In this document: positions 23,503 to 38,500 of the stretch, piece by piece
Layout: each line of letters starts with the position of its first letter
Numbering within the stretch: the stretch's first letter is position 1
Assembly (NCBI GenBank): GCA_002633005.1
Contig: NMRA01000330.1
Location: 62,001 to 126,000 of the forward strand
Direction: 5' to 3'
Origin: Phoronis australis
Lineage: Eukaryota; Phoronida; Phoronidae
Length of the DNA stretch: 64,000 nt
The notes under the pieces: model-generated
What the model saw: only the letters and a program-made list of their open reading frames with translations
Told to the model about the DNA's origin: nothing
The model's database searches: none
Program-made: the position numbers and the translations under genes

Positions 23503-26500
23503 CTGAAAACATCAAATGGATGACAATTCTGGCTGTAGGCCAAAGTAGTAACATATAAAATAGAAGAGCGTTTGAGTACTTGGTATTATAAAAACATGTA
23601 TAGCTAATATGTTCGAGTAAAAATGAAACCTCTTGGCACGGATAAGCTCTACTTTATAAAGATTGATCCTTTATATTGTGAATGCCGACGACTGGCCAAG
23701 ATATCAAAATATAGCTAACTTAAAGCATTTATTTGGTGGTGTGGGTGTCTTTGGTGACTCAGCGTCACATCAATGCTTACTGACCAAGTTTGGATGGTAA
23801 GGTATGCCTGGATCCGGACTCGTCATACTTGGTTATTGGTGACTTTCGATCAGTATCACATCAATGCTTACCATATGTTTTACCAAGTTTGGATGGTAAG
23901 GTATGCCTCCAGACTAGTCACACTTAGTCATTAGTGACTTTCAGCATCACATCAATGCTTACCATATGTTTTACCAAGTTTGGATGGTAAGGTATGCCTC
24001 CGGACTCATCACACTTAGCCATATGTTGTCTTTCTGGATCACCAGCAACAAGCACTTCTTTCTCACCCTCTGCCTAAATTACAAAAGTGTGGTTAATGGA
24101 CAACTCTTCACTGAATGTTCGCTGCCTAGTGCTAATCACTAAGAACTGCCTCCCGTTCAGTAACGCTAGGACCTCGCTAAACAGCAAGACTTCGCGAGAT
24201 TACGTGAGATATTGCCGTGCATTTTAAATGAGAGCACGTGACTTTGACTAGGTTTTAGCTAGGTCCTAGCGTAGGTCCTAGCGTCTACTGAACGCACGCC
24301 TGGTTTCTTTTTGTCACGTGAACACACAAAGAGCAGAAAGCTCTCTTTACCAACATGAAATGTGGGGTAAGGGCAGCTAACCTCTTACAGTACGTAAAGT
24401 ATTATTATTAAACTTTGATTGGGTATTGCCATACTGTTGATGCAGTAATAGCGCTTTCTCAGAACTCAATTATAGTTGACTTTCAAAAGATATAATGATC
24501 TCGGGCAATGAGATATAAGCTTGCGTTCCACCCGAAACGCCCCACCTACACCCCAGTATAAAGTATGAAGAAAATACACAGGTTCCTTCCTGCCAGCATT
24601 TTCCACATAAAAACCTGAATTTTATGGCTGTGATCAAGTCAAAGTCACCAAAAACACCTAGCGTCTGCCCTAACCCTATCCCTAACTCACTGAATACATT
24701 TCAGTACAAAAAGTGAAGAAAGTTCACTGGTACTTTCCAGAAATATTGTGACAACATTTTTTAAGTAAAAATTGTATTTCTCACGGTGACCTTGAAAATG
24801 ATGTCATGGTTACCACAATCGAATGGGCCCCGGAGATTCCGTCCCACCTACATCACGTTACAAAGTATGAGAAAAATCTGAGCCTCAATTCCGGTTGGAC
24901 TGCGCCAACAACATTGTGTGACGTACATATGGACGTAAATACTGTCATGAATACACTAACGTACGCCGGACAATTTAATTCACCATTTCGTACTAAACTT
25001 ACTTCACAACGATAAGCCAACTATGATGCTGGTACCCAGTTTGTTACAGTAACTAATACAGAAGTTGAAACAACCAAATACTCGAGCAAATTCCTCTCGA
25101 TGCACATCACTGCTCCAAATCAAATGGGAAACTATAATGCAAATATATTATCTGAGACTCTACGCGTACTCTCAATGTGGCCATCCCTGGTAAAAGTACC
25201 CAACTTGTGGACAAACGAGCTCAAACCCTGTGCGGAATGAAATCTATACTTACAGGCTCTGTAGTTCTACAATCAGATATTAATGTCGACATTCTCTCTT
25301 TGAAACCTGGAGCAAATACGTCAGGGTTAATGGCCACAAAACACTGACCCTGAAACGAGAAGTACATAATATTACGCAGAATGATAAAAATATGACATCC
25401 TACTTCGTAGAACAACATGTAAAACAAATCAACACGTCTACAATACTTTAGCAAGAATGAAAAGCTTTGTCCTCATGCTGCAGCACAAAGCACGCCCTCT
25501 ACCAACAAAAGCCAAATCAGAGGTTCTTATTCTTGTAAACTCTTAGAAATTCAGATAAGTAATTGAATAGCGACCAGTGTTATATGCCCGCCACCTGGTG
25601 TCTAGGCATACTAAAAGTGCAATCCTCTCGGTCGTCTTCCACTGCCGTATGTGAGGACCAAAATTAGCACCAGCCAGTATTCCACAGATGATCTCCACCA
25701 TCATACCCAGTCCGTAACCTTTGTAACCACCTTAGGAAGACAAAACAGAAGAGAGAGAACATAAATATCAGCGATGGTGGAGGCTGCCACTGTCATAGCA
25801 GCACCGACTACAAACCTCTAACATAGTTCGAACAGAAGAACAAAAAGTATTACCAACAAGATCAGAGTTAGAAGCTACAAACATCATGTGCTCTCTCCAG
25901 GAACCTAACTATTGATTCATTTACCGCTACAAAATTGGTCTCAACTTTTTAATTTCCCTCCTCATTTGAGAAATGATGCATGTATTTGCAAAGAATTGAC
26001 TTTTTGTTATTCATAGAGACCCTACTTGATGCATAAAATGATACGCCGTGACAAGCCAACTAGTAGAACCTGGTCTCGAGCATGTAGGAAAGTGTCAGTT
26101 CTTTGAAGCCCTAAAATCCTGTTCACTTTGTTCTGTGATGGAAAATGAGAAGGGATACAAGTATAATGCTCAGCTCAGCAAATTAATTTGGAATAGGTAA
26201 ATGCTGCGGTTGATAAAAGGCTAAATTGTAAAAAAATATGGTGCATAGAAGAATCAAATCGGAAGGGAATGAAGTTATCCAATTTTTAGATGTTTAGCAA
26301 CAGTATCACTGGTGCAGTTCTAAGATTTTTCGATGCTAATTCTAAGCTTTCGAATTAGCTGCAGCATAACTTGACAGGTAGGAGAGAAGCCATACAAATG
26401 GTGAGAACAGCTGATGGGAGTCAGACTGCCTTAAATTCATGAGTAAAATTATTCAGTTACACCTCTGCACAGCTTGTACACATTTCTATATGAATTTTTA

Positions 26501-29500
26501 AAGGACACGAGCCACAAAAGCCTTAGGCTACAATCCCTCGTGTACGACACGGTGCTCAAAGCGGTGAAGGCTTGAATATAAGCGTGATCTTATCTCATTA
26601 ACATATTATGGTAGCTCGAACCTAAGTTACAAAAACTTTAGTGAACCTAAAAACCAGAAATTAAAAAGCACCACAATCTTTTTCAGGAAGAAAAATTAAT
26701 TGGTGATCAACTGAAATTATAACCTTAAATGGCATCTGAAAAACTTTGACTTGATGACTGCTAAATACATTCCACTTCATTAGTTTAGGGATCTCCACAT
26801 ACTAGACAGGTTTAATAGGCATTTGAAACCAGTCTGAATTTTCAAAGGATTTGGGGGTAACAGGCAGTAACTGTAGAAAATCTCGTCATGTTGATATAAA
26901 ATTCAATCACCGACGCACAATACACATGATGAGAAACATACTAATCTGTACCATTAACAAAAACGCAAAAATAAACACTGTAAAAAACACATTGAACACA
27001 TATTGATATGAGCTGTCAAATTTGGGTCAAATCATTCCCCACAATTCGTTTCCCCCAGCAACATGCAGGCAATGGGAGATTGTGTGAACAAGCTTGAAGT
27101 GACTAGAGAGGAAAAAAGAAATACATTTTGAGAATAATCCAACCTAAATGACAATACTTACCACTGATCTCGGGTCCTCCAACATGTAAAAGGGCCCCAC
27201 CATTCATGATGTCTTTAGGGTTACTGGTTACCTAGCAAGAGCCAACAAAACAATGACCTCTTTGCCATGAAGGTACACAAATTCAATGTATGGTTGACCT
27301 AACTTTCACATTGTAAAAATCAGTTTTTGGCCACAATAAGATTAAAAACCGTCATTGTAAAAATTAATTGAGTTGGCCATGCTAAGAATGATACATTGCC
27401 TCTCAACAGATATTTGTCAAGTTTGCTAAATTTCTTGATGTCACCATGGCAACTCGAAGTACAGACTCTGAATTGAAACTTCAAATGAATTTGAACAGTT
27501 AAACATATTGACCACCAACAGCCAATGCATTCTGGATAATGCTATAATGCGATTCTTAAAAACAAAATTGCATTTTAAAGTAGCAAAATCAGGTCAGTCT
27601 CCGCAATGTGAAATATATGGCGCTGGCAACTGACTGACACTATTTGAAATGCCTATAATGTTGATTGGAGTTGTACATTACATTTTAAACCATTTATTCC
27701 TCAAAGACAACATTACAAATCACAGTATTATCACTGTAAGTACCTCAACCACATTCACATACAATAAACGGTGCAGGTTCTTCTAGACTCAAAAATAGAC
27801 TCCCATGGTCTCCAAAGTTCTTGTAGTTCTAGAATTGATGTGTTTTAGAATACACTTTTCAGCAGTAAAATTTGTTTTCAAATAATTAATCAAAAAGTTT
27901 AAATTCAAATTATTCTTTCAAATTCGGTAATGTAAATGAAACATTTCATATATAATAAAAACCAGTTGAGTACATTGTTTTCTTTTTATAAAAGAAATTC
28001 CAAATGATACTACATTTTTATCTCAGTGAAGTTGGGAGTCGATCTTTGTAAACAATATGCCTGGGCTCTTAATATAACGCCATAAGAGCGCATAACACAA
28101 CCAAGCATTTACAGGAAGGATTCTATACAGCAATTTGTATTGAAAATGGCATATTTTTCTATTATTTACAATTAAAAGAGGGATTTTATCATAACTGACT
28201 TTCGCATTCATTGCAAATTTTAGTTGCCTATCACACTCAAGCACAATTTCTGTAGAATCACTACAGTTTGATGTTAACATAAATGTGAATGACAATTATG
28301 ACTCATGTTTCGTTTTATCTTCATGACATAGTCAAATTAATAGAAAGCCTTTACATGGCAAAAATATAAATTTAAGCTCATTTAAAGTATATATTTTCTG
28401 AATGTAGAAAGCCCGTAGAATTTCAATGACTATGCCATTAATTGGATCACTTGATCATGCCGTTTTGTAAAAAAATTAGAAGCAAAAAGAAAGATACATT
28501 CAAAGCAAAGCAAAGATACCAATTACCTGGCCAAATTTTATTAGATACAAATGTTTCAGAAGAAATTAGTTAGTTTTCTAAATTATCATTTTATACTCGT
28601 TTTATACAACTTTGAATTTTTTCATCAAAATCATTAGCACCTCCTGCAAGAGTGGAGTATTACACACAAATTATTCCTAACAGCCTTTTGGAGAACAATG
28701 AATAAAGCCTAGTATCTCAGTGAGTTTCATACGAATCGATTCAGCCACTTCTGAGATATGATGATCTGAAATTTTGACATTTTTCTATAACATGTATACA
28801 AAACCAGAATTGTTTCTTAATATGAAGCACTGCAGCTCGATCCATTCAATTAAGTACAGTAGGTGCCTTAAATTACTAACCTTCCCATTAGAATCAACGC
28901 CCCAATTGGGAGGTACCTTTTCACCCTTCCTGTCTTGGTACTCAATCTAAGCAATAAGGAAACACACTTTCTCGTTAAGTCCAGCTCGGTAATTACACAT
29001 ACAAGCGAGGTCTACTCTGGATGAATGACGGCTTTGGCCCAGCCATTATGACGGGGAATGCCAGGTAACTTTACCTGAATACTTTAGGCATGCACAGTAT
29101 TTCTTCATAGGTTGAAGTCTGTACCATATTTGAGATCTTAATGCTGACTTCAAGTTATAACAATGTTCCCATTTCAAGACCAATGTCTACTTATTGTACA
29201 CTCCCAATTCACATAGTCTAGAATTTTAATAATACAATCACGTCTTTGTGAAAATCCATCACGAAAGAATTCAGTTACACAACACACGCACCTTATCAAC
29301 AAACAGAACACCCGGCGTCTAACCTGAATCAGTCATTTGCATAAACTTTCACCGATGACTATTCACAAATTTTGTTTATAAACGTCCATGTTCAGAGTAA
29401 CACCGTCCTGATTTTCAGCTAATTAGACGCCTTATGTGACAACCCGAACAATTACAACAAAGCCATTCTATGTAGTCATCAACCACAAACCGCTCAACTT

Positions 29501-32500
29501 AACACGAACAAAATGAAGATTAAAACCTTCATCACTGCACAATTTTAAATAAATGTATATTAACTTAGAAAGTGACTTGGCTCTCAAAGTCATGTGCTTA
29601 TTATACGTTCGCATATAAAATATTTTACCACAATTACTGCAACTTTGATTAAATAGACGTATATCCAATTAGCTTTAAATGCAGCTTCTGCAACATTAAA
29701 GACATTTCATTTAGATTAATTATGTCCTGAATTCCAAACAATATTACTAAAAATGCAGATTTTAACATTCTGATCCTTGAAAAAATAGAAGTCTTAATTT
29801 TTAACCACTAAAAGGTCTTAAAAAGAAAATTCCAGACACGCTTTTGTAGCAAATAAAATTTTAGCGACACACACAGTTGGCCTTGTGCAAACTAGGCGAG
29901 GTTCAAAATTAAGGGAAAAGTAAATTATTTATTTAAACAAGAAGATCAAATGTCTTACTGATAAGTTCACTTACTTTCCCTAACGCCACAGTTGATGTCG
30001 CCATGTCCAAAACAAAACTGTCTCCATCTTGAGCAGGGGCAGACATGGCAATAGGATTGGTGCCAAGGATTGGCTGGTGAAAAAAAAAATCATGCAATCA
30101 CAGTGTCTAAACACTACAAGTATGGATACCACAGGCAACGCAAATCATAAATATGCACCTACGTACGGATGCCCATTACACTGTTACATATGATCATTGT
30201 TCCATTCTTGTTCACTGAAGAAATGCCTTCCTGGTTGCCACAGTAACTGTTACAATAAGGTAAGATGTTTCAGAGGAATGAGTAGAGCTAAAAAGATTGA
30301 GATGTTCTGCCAAAAAGCACACTTTCCTTATTACAAGACGAAAAACAGTTGTTTAAAACTGGTATATACCTGACGTAGCAGCGGTAGTGATTCATAAGTC
30401 CACGTGAATTGGTTGCCACATCCAAATGTGTACATGCATAGACCAATAAAGCCCGTTAGTAGCGCATTTTCCTATTCCAATACCGGGGATGGAGAGTCAC
30501 GCACTCCGAACATGGCAGGTACCTTATCACACAATGCACAATCTCTTATCATGCACACAGCACTTTTACCATGGAAACAAAAACTGATGACGCAGGGCAA
30601 ATTCCGGGCCATACCCTTCACCTTAAGTGAAGTACCGCTGATAACGCTACAGTATGACCCTTTCTGTTTCATGCCATCGTTTTTGGTTCTAATCGCCACC
30701 CATATTGCCAATGCCTGCAAACCTTCCCTAAGGACACTTGCACAATGCACTAGTATTTTCAAAATGAAACCCTGTCATAGATTTGTGTATTGCAATTTTG
30801 GGTCACATCACTCAGGAAAGTTGAATATGAGCAACAAACAAAATCACGCATAATTATTACTAACATACATAACAAGAGCAAAGCAGAGCCATAATGATTT
30901 TAGTAATCACGGACACTCTCGAGAGACATAATCATTTTGTGGCGCATAAACGTGATTTTCAGTTGGGATTTTTATTGAATAGGATAGATCGACTTCTATA
31001 TGAATCCATTGTTTTTTGTGATTTTATTACAAATCGCCAGTGTTCTCACCATTGTCTGCCAGACAGTGTTTATACAATATACCTTTGAAATATTTAACGC
31101 ATCACTTGGTTCAGCAACCAAACGTTTACTGCAGCTACATGTATATTGCAGAGTTGGAGTCTTTGATTCTGCGGTACTGCTTATTTCTGTGAAATCACTT
31201 TTGTCGCCGAGAATGTCCCTTAAACGAACCAATAATTACAAGAGAACATCACTGGATCCGCAATGAGTGTGATGAAAAAATACAAAAATCTACAAACCTT
31301 CTTTGCTCTCGTTGGCACAACTAAAGGGGAGCCATTTGTGAAGGCCATACCCTGCAAGGCGAGATGAAGCCTGTCATAAATCAGAAATACACGTTTATTA
31401 TCTCATAATCAAATCGCAAAAAGTGAAAATTCTACATTGACTCAAATTCAACAGAAGCACATTAACTATAAGAACTATAAAGATGTAATCAGAGGACAAC
31501 GTATTTCAACTCCAACTCCACTCACAATCAAACCTTGCTCTGTAGCTCTCATGCTATACCAGCCAGCAATTCCAAAATGATTGGAATCTGAAATTTAAAT
31601 TTTGTAAGTAGTGTAATATTCAGTTTACACTTTGACTATTAAAACCGGGGCCAAGTAGTTGCAGAATACTTTTGGCGCCAGACTTAATTGCAGTTATTTT
31701 GCATGGAAAAAAGGTGTAAATTGTATCAGTGTGTAGGCATGGCAACAGGAGCCAGCAGCACTCTTCCACTGACATTGGGACTACTGGTCAAACACAGAAA
31801 TCCTATCAGACTTAGTAGTGGGCATCCTGAGTGCAATGTGATTGTGTAAATCTTGAATCCGCGTAGAAATAGAGATCGCAATGTGATGTGGCCAACAGGT
31901 GGCAAGAGGCAGACCAGACTTTAAAATGTTTGCAATCTATATTAATCCACAAACCAGTCTCACTGTCGGAGTCAATGGCACAAGCGTGTATTCAACATTT
32001 TTCAAATCATTCAAAAACACTATAGGAAAGTATAGGGACATTTGTAGATGCCCAATATTGTTACACAGGCATTTGTATAATTATGAACCTTTGCCCAAAA
32101 TTGTATTGTTATACAGACATTTGTCAACACTTTTACTGTAACATACCTTTAGCCACCACCCAACCTATTCCAACTTCTTTGGCTTTCTTGATGGCTAAGT
32201 CAATGCAAAATCTGCCAACAGTCGGACCTAAAGTACAAACATTCATTTATATTACGTGCACAATACGCTTGACACCGTGAGTATATTTAGATGACCATCA
32301 AGAACTTTTACTTAAATAACCAGTATTGTATGCAGATGCCAAACTTCAAACAGTCAGCTTTCAAACTGTGTTTTATATGTACTACTCCCAACAATTATGA
32401 GTCATTCAGCATTACTGTCCGGAAATAAATCTGTATCAAACCAAGCTAGCTAGCACAGATGATAAAAAGAGGACCATTTCTTCATCAGCGCAACCCACTT

Positions 32501-35500
32501 GAAAAACCCAATATCACTTGAAACCATTGCCGCAAATAAAGCCTTCACAAAATAGCTCATTAAAAACTGAGCTGAATGCGAAGTGCGATGATATCAAACC
32601 ATATACATGTAACTTTTGTTTTAGCAAAATGATGAAAGTTAACCAGAAGAAACAATAACATTCAGAATAGCACGTGCCTAGCTAGTAAGCATTTGTTTTA
32701 GACGTCCCTTTCCTATAACAAAATTATATTTGGCGAGATAGCAGTCACTTAATGGCACGTAGGTATCGCAAGAAGTCTTCTTGCCCGGACTTGAGATTCT
32801 AACTGCTCGGCCTCAGTTACAGAGAACAAATTGCTTCAGAGCAGTAGAGAGAAACTTTTATTTTCTAAATCATATAAAAACGTACATTGTTATATGACTT
32901 GGTGGCCAGCAAAGGCACGGGCCGCTACTAGCTGACCACCGAGTAACAACAAATTAAATGGATATTAAAATATAAATAACAACGGAAAAAGTACATCTAC
33001 AATGAAATAAGATAAATGCAAGTTTATTAAAAAACATAAATTTAATGTACTTTACAAAGAATTAAACATGGAGACTATTGATATATGGGAAACCGCAGTT
33101 AGAAAAGCATATGAAAACCAGGACCAAGGAACATCTAAATTCTGACAGTAATTCACATGTAAATATTCACCTGCAGAGCTCCAATCACTGTTATCAGCAG
33201 TGCTCTTTCAATGACTTTGCAATAATAGACCAGGCAGTAACAACAAAGGAGCTTAAAATTCGTGAGGCTTTACATATCAGTTGGTGCAAGCCCAATCTCA
33301 ATAGGCAACTGACACACCACAGGTTGTCATTGTTGGTGTAGTTCATTGTCACTCCCTGTAACTGACTCTATCTGTGCTTCATTACTTGTTGCTGGGCCTA
33401 GCTAGGTGGCCACTGTATTATGACTTCTGAGGATGGTGTTTAATAAATGACACCGAAACATGTCAAGTTTTAAAACCGTTGTTGTTTTCGTGAACATATG
33501 ATTAAGACTAAGACAGGTGACCACGGTTACTTCACTTAGAACATGAATAACGTTACACTGAGAGCTGTAAGTGCTTAATATGTAAATTTTTAAATACAAG
33601 GAGAACCCATGTAAACTGTGCCTGTCGATTTTGTCTGTTACATATCTCGGAAGGATACAGGTTGTTTATTAGACTCGGTATTTTGAACATTAATGAATGT
33701 TCACAACTTTTTCTGTTGCAAGTGGGCAGTTTTAGGATGGGTTGTTGACTGGATATTCTAGGAAGCTCTCTTGATGACTGATGGAATTGGAAAAAATGTT
33801 ATCATAAAAATAAATGGGCAATTGATAATGTATGAATTTGTAAAAGACTTTTAGGCAAGCTTACGGTTAAATATGTCGTCAGGAAGAAGTGTTTTGATTT
33901 CCCTGTAAATTGGTTCTGTGTGTGAAAAAATGAAGAATTTGTATCATTTCCCGAAGCTTTTTTCTGCAGAAGTTTTAATTTCGTACAATTATTGAACCCC
34001 CATTGTGTTATACCAAAATATAGAGCATTGTATATCATCAGGAGTGTGTGTTTCAGTATGGAGAGGACGCCCACAATTTTGGCAATTTTGTTAGAAATTT
34101 TGTGAGCATGTTTGTTCCAGGAAAGACGACTGTCTACAAAAACACCTAAAAATTTGAAATTTTCAACTCTATTAATAATCTCATTGTTGATTTTGATTAG
34201 AGGGATGTCAGCTTCGCTGATTTTTTGTGGAAATCTAAATAGCATAAACTTAGTTTTACTTGTGTAGATCCATAATTTATTGGTATTAAGCCAATCAAAG
34301 CTTTCTTGTAGACAATTATTTATTCTGATGGTTTGATCGTTGAGGCTATGATTTTTGTTAACATGGAGAGGAATTAACAGGCATGTGTCGTCTGCGTATA
34401 TAATGAACTGTGCCTTGCTGGAGAAGGTGATGTCGATACATATTAAAAATAGGAGAGGTTCCAGAATAGATCCCTGTGGTACACCTGTAGAAATGTCAGT
34501 TGTTACATATGGTAAGATGTTTACCACTGCTCAATTTCACTTTGATTACTAAACCTTCATATCTCTTATTATTATTAATTATTTCAAAAAATTGGTTATA
34601 TTAATCGTATCTGACGTAAATGACCAAGCCCCATGTTTGGAAGTCAGTTTCTAGGTAAAGTCTTTATGCCAACTGACCCCATCAATAGTTCCTCAATCGC
34701 ATGAAGCATTATGGAATCATAAGAGGCCAGCCTCCCGTTCAGTAACGCTAGGACCTTGCTAAAAAGCAAGACTTCACGAGATTACGCGAGATATTGCCGT
34801 GTATTTTAAATAAGAACACGTGACTTTGACTAGGTTTTAGCTAGGTCCTAGCGTCTACTGAACGCACGCCAGTCCTACAGGTTCAAAGGTCATCAACAAG
34901 GCACACTTACCTATGCCATTTCTGCCATCCACGTAGGCTGTGGCTGGGGTCTCGTTTAGTATAACTGGATCAGTGGAGACTGTAGTTTGGCTTTGTACAT
35001 CTTTAACATATATGTCTACAAAATTTTAGTGCATGACTTCGAGCAATAAGGAACTGTCAACTTTCCTTCCAAGGCCAAAAAAACAAAGAACATTTAACGT
35101 AGGACCACATCGACAATCCTCCGTATGGCCAAACATAATCACAATACTATTAACGATTTTAATCCAATAAACGTATGTAATTTCTGAGAGTAGAAAGATT
35201 GTTGAATGTGATTTTTGACTTTTTACTAGACCAGCATTAAATGGGTCACATTTCCTTTCAGTAAAATTTAAGTGAAAGGTAAAGTACATTGCATAATACA
35301 TTCATGGCAGAACAACAGTATAAATTACATGAAAAACGTTGTTCGTGCTTTGTAAATTATCATTTCGTTCCAAGCAACTTTTTGATTTTTTCATCAAAAT
35401 CAAAAAAGTCCAAATTTATGACCATCCCTCATACAAAATTGTAACCTTTTTAAAAAACAGTACATAAAGTATATAGGTCTACCTAAACGTTTCTTATGTA

Positions 35501-38500
35501 TCCGAACACCCATTTCTGAGATACGGTGTCCCGGAGTTCTGCAAATTTGGACAAAGTTTCTAAGGTCCTACATCATGGCTGAATAAGGTATCAGTTGAGG
35601 TAAGTCACCTAAATCAAACGTTTGGTTCATAACAGTTTCTAGCTTTCCTTGGCAACAAAAAGGTTTGAAAGATCAGGTGAATCTGAGTAAGCAACTGTTA
35701 CATTTCATATGATAGATAAACCAAGTAATGTCAACGGTGCATTGCCTGTGATTGTATAATAGTATGTCTACTGGTACATAAAATAGTGCATTGCCTGTGA
35801 TTGTATAATAGTATATACCTACTAGTACATAAAATAGTGCATTGCCTATTATTGTATAACAGTATATACCTACCAGTGCATAATATAGAGCATTGCCTGT
35901 GATTGTACAATAGTATATACCTACTGATACATAAAATAGTGCATCACCGGTGATTGTATCATAGTATATACCTACCAGTACATAAAATAGTGTATCCTGA
36001 GATTGTTTAATAGTATATACCTAATAGTACATAAAATAGTGCATTGCCTGTGATTGTATAATAGTATATACCTACCAGTCCATAAAATAGTGCATTGCCT
36101 GTGATTGTATAATAGTATATACCTACTAGTACATAATATAGTGCATTGTCTATTATTGTATAACAGTATATACCCACTATTATATAAAATAATGCATTGC
36201 CTGTGATTGTATGATAGTATATACCTACTGTTACATAAAATAGTGCATCACCGGTGATTGTATCATAGTATATACCTACCAGTACATAAAATAGTGTATC
36301 CTGAGATTGTTTAATAGTATATACCTAATAGTACATAAAATAGTGCATTGCCTGTGATTGTATAATAGTATATACCTACCAGTCCATAAAATAGTGCATT
36401 GCCTGTGATTGTATAATAGTATATACCTACTAGTACATAATATAGTGCATTGTCTATTATTGTATAATATTATATACCTACCAGTACATAATATAGTGCA
36501 TTGTCTATTATTGCATAATAGTATATACCTACCAGTACATAATATAGTGCACTGTCTATTATTGTATAATAGTATATACCTACCAGTACATAATATAGTG
36601 CATTGTCTATTATTGTACAATAGTATATACCTACCATTACATAGCATAGTGCATTGGCTGTGATTGTATTATAATATATACCTACTGTTACATAAAATAG
36701 TGCATCACCTGTGATTGTATAATAGTATATACCAACCAGTACATAAAATAGTATATCCTGAGATTGTTTAATAGTATATACCTAATAGTACATAAAATTG
36801 TGCATTGCCTGTGATTGTATAATAGTATATACCTACCAGTCCATAAAATAGTGCATTGCCTGTGATTGTACAATAGTATATACCTACCAGTACATAAAAT
36901 AGTGGATTGCCTGAGATTGCATGATAGTATATACCTAAAGGTACATAACATAGTGCATTGCCTCGGATTGTATAATAGTATATGCCTAGTAGTACATAAA
37001 ATAGTCAATTGCCTGTGATTGTACAATAGTATACACCTGCTGTTATACAAAATAGCGCATTGTCTGAGATAGTACAATAGTATATACATACTAGTACACA
37101 AAATAGTGCATTGCCTGAGATTGTATAATAGCGTACACCTAATAGTACATAAAATAGTGCATTGCCTGTGATTGTATAATAGCATATACCTATTAGTATA
37201 TAAATAGTGCATTTTCTGTTATTGCATCATAGTATATACCTACCAGTACATAGCATAGTGCATTGCCTGTGATTGTATAATAGTATATACCTACTAGTAC
37301 ATAATATAGTGCATTGTCTATTATTGTATAATAGTATATACCTACCAGTACATAATATAGTGCATTGTCTATTATTGTATAATAGTATATACCTACCAGT
37401 ACATAATATAGTGCATTGTCTATTATTGTATAATATTATATATATAGTCCGGATACCTATCGTCGTCAGGCTCCAAAGGTCGTCCGCCATCTTCTTTCGC
37501 GTGCAGCGCAGCCACGCGGGACTTAGCGTTCCAATTTGGAGTGCTCGTCTGCACATTAGGTACTAACCTCTCGGGAGAAACACGCATGGAAGAAGTGAGA
37601 CTAAAATTAATGCATTTACCGACTGGTGTTTTGAGACCACTTAAAAAATTGTAGATTTTACTAATGCACTTTTTTGTTCATTTTCAGAAGATATTTTCGA
37701 AATTAAATTTTCTTCAGACGGAACAAAAAGCAACTCAGGGATTGTCTATGCAATGTATCTATTTGTCCCAGGCACTAACCGACACCTGTTAGGCCAAAGG
37801 AAAAACGCAGCAGACAAATGGAACACGCTGGGTGCTTAACAGTTTCGACCCACGCCTTGGTCATCAAAACATTGTCTACTTGTTTTTTTTATTGCAAAAC
37901 ACAGTACTGAGCTCAACATTTATGTTGAAATTTTTGATTAAAGCATTTTGAATTTATTTGAAGAAAATTAAAATACTTGAATTGATAGAGAATGGCCACC
38001 AATAAAGTAAAACATTGACTTTATTTCACTATATTGCATTGTTACATACAACACAGCATGACATAATCAAAAATAAAAGAAGAGATTGAGCAATAAAATT
38101 CAAATGCGACTTGGGTATTTATTTATTTATTTATGATTGCATAAGCCTGTTAAAGATGAGAAAAAATCAAACAATACGATTATGGGTAATTTATTAGAAC
38201 AATTGTATTGAGGTTCAATGATCAACTTGCGCCGACAAAGTCTCAAAGGGTTATAGTTCTGTTCTGGCTGACAAGGTGTTAACAGAGAATGAAGAGAAAC
38301 TGAAAAGAAAAAGTAAGACAGCAAAGATAAGTGGTGTTAAGTACAACAAGAGCAAAAAGTCAAATAAAGAGGTCACAAACAGAAATAAGTAAGGTATATC
38401 TGGAATAAAACAATCCAGGGCTCAGTCGTGATTTATTTTCCAGAACTGAAATTCTAAATCAATTTTAATCGATTTAAAAATCGATATCATACTAGTAAAG

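Noticed and set aside
30404-30853. 149-codon plus-strand open frame
   Set aside because: It lies in an intron of the dehydrogenase gene, has no recognisable motif and has a rival open frame on the opposite strand.
36276-37556. Tyr/Cys-rich open frames up to 174 codons on both strands
   Set aside because: Produced by the 51-bp satellite, whose period is a multiple of three.
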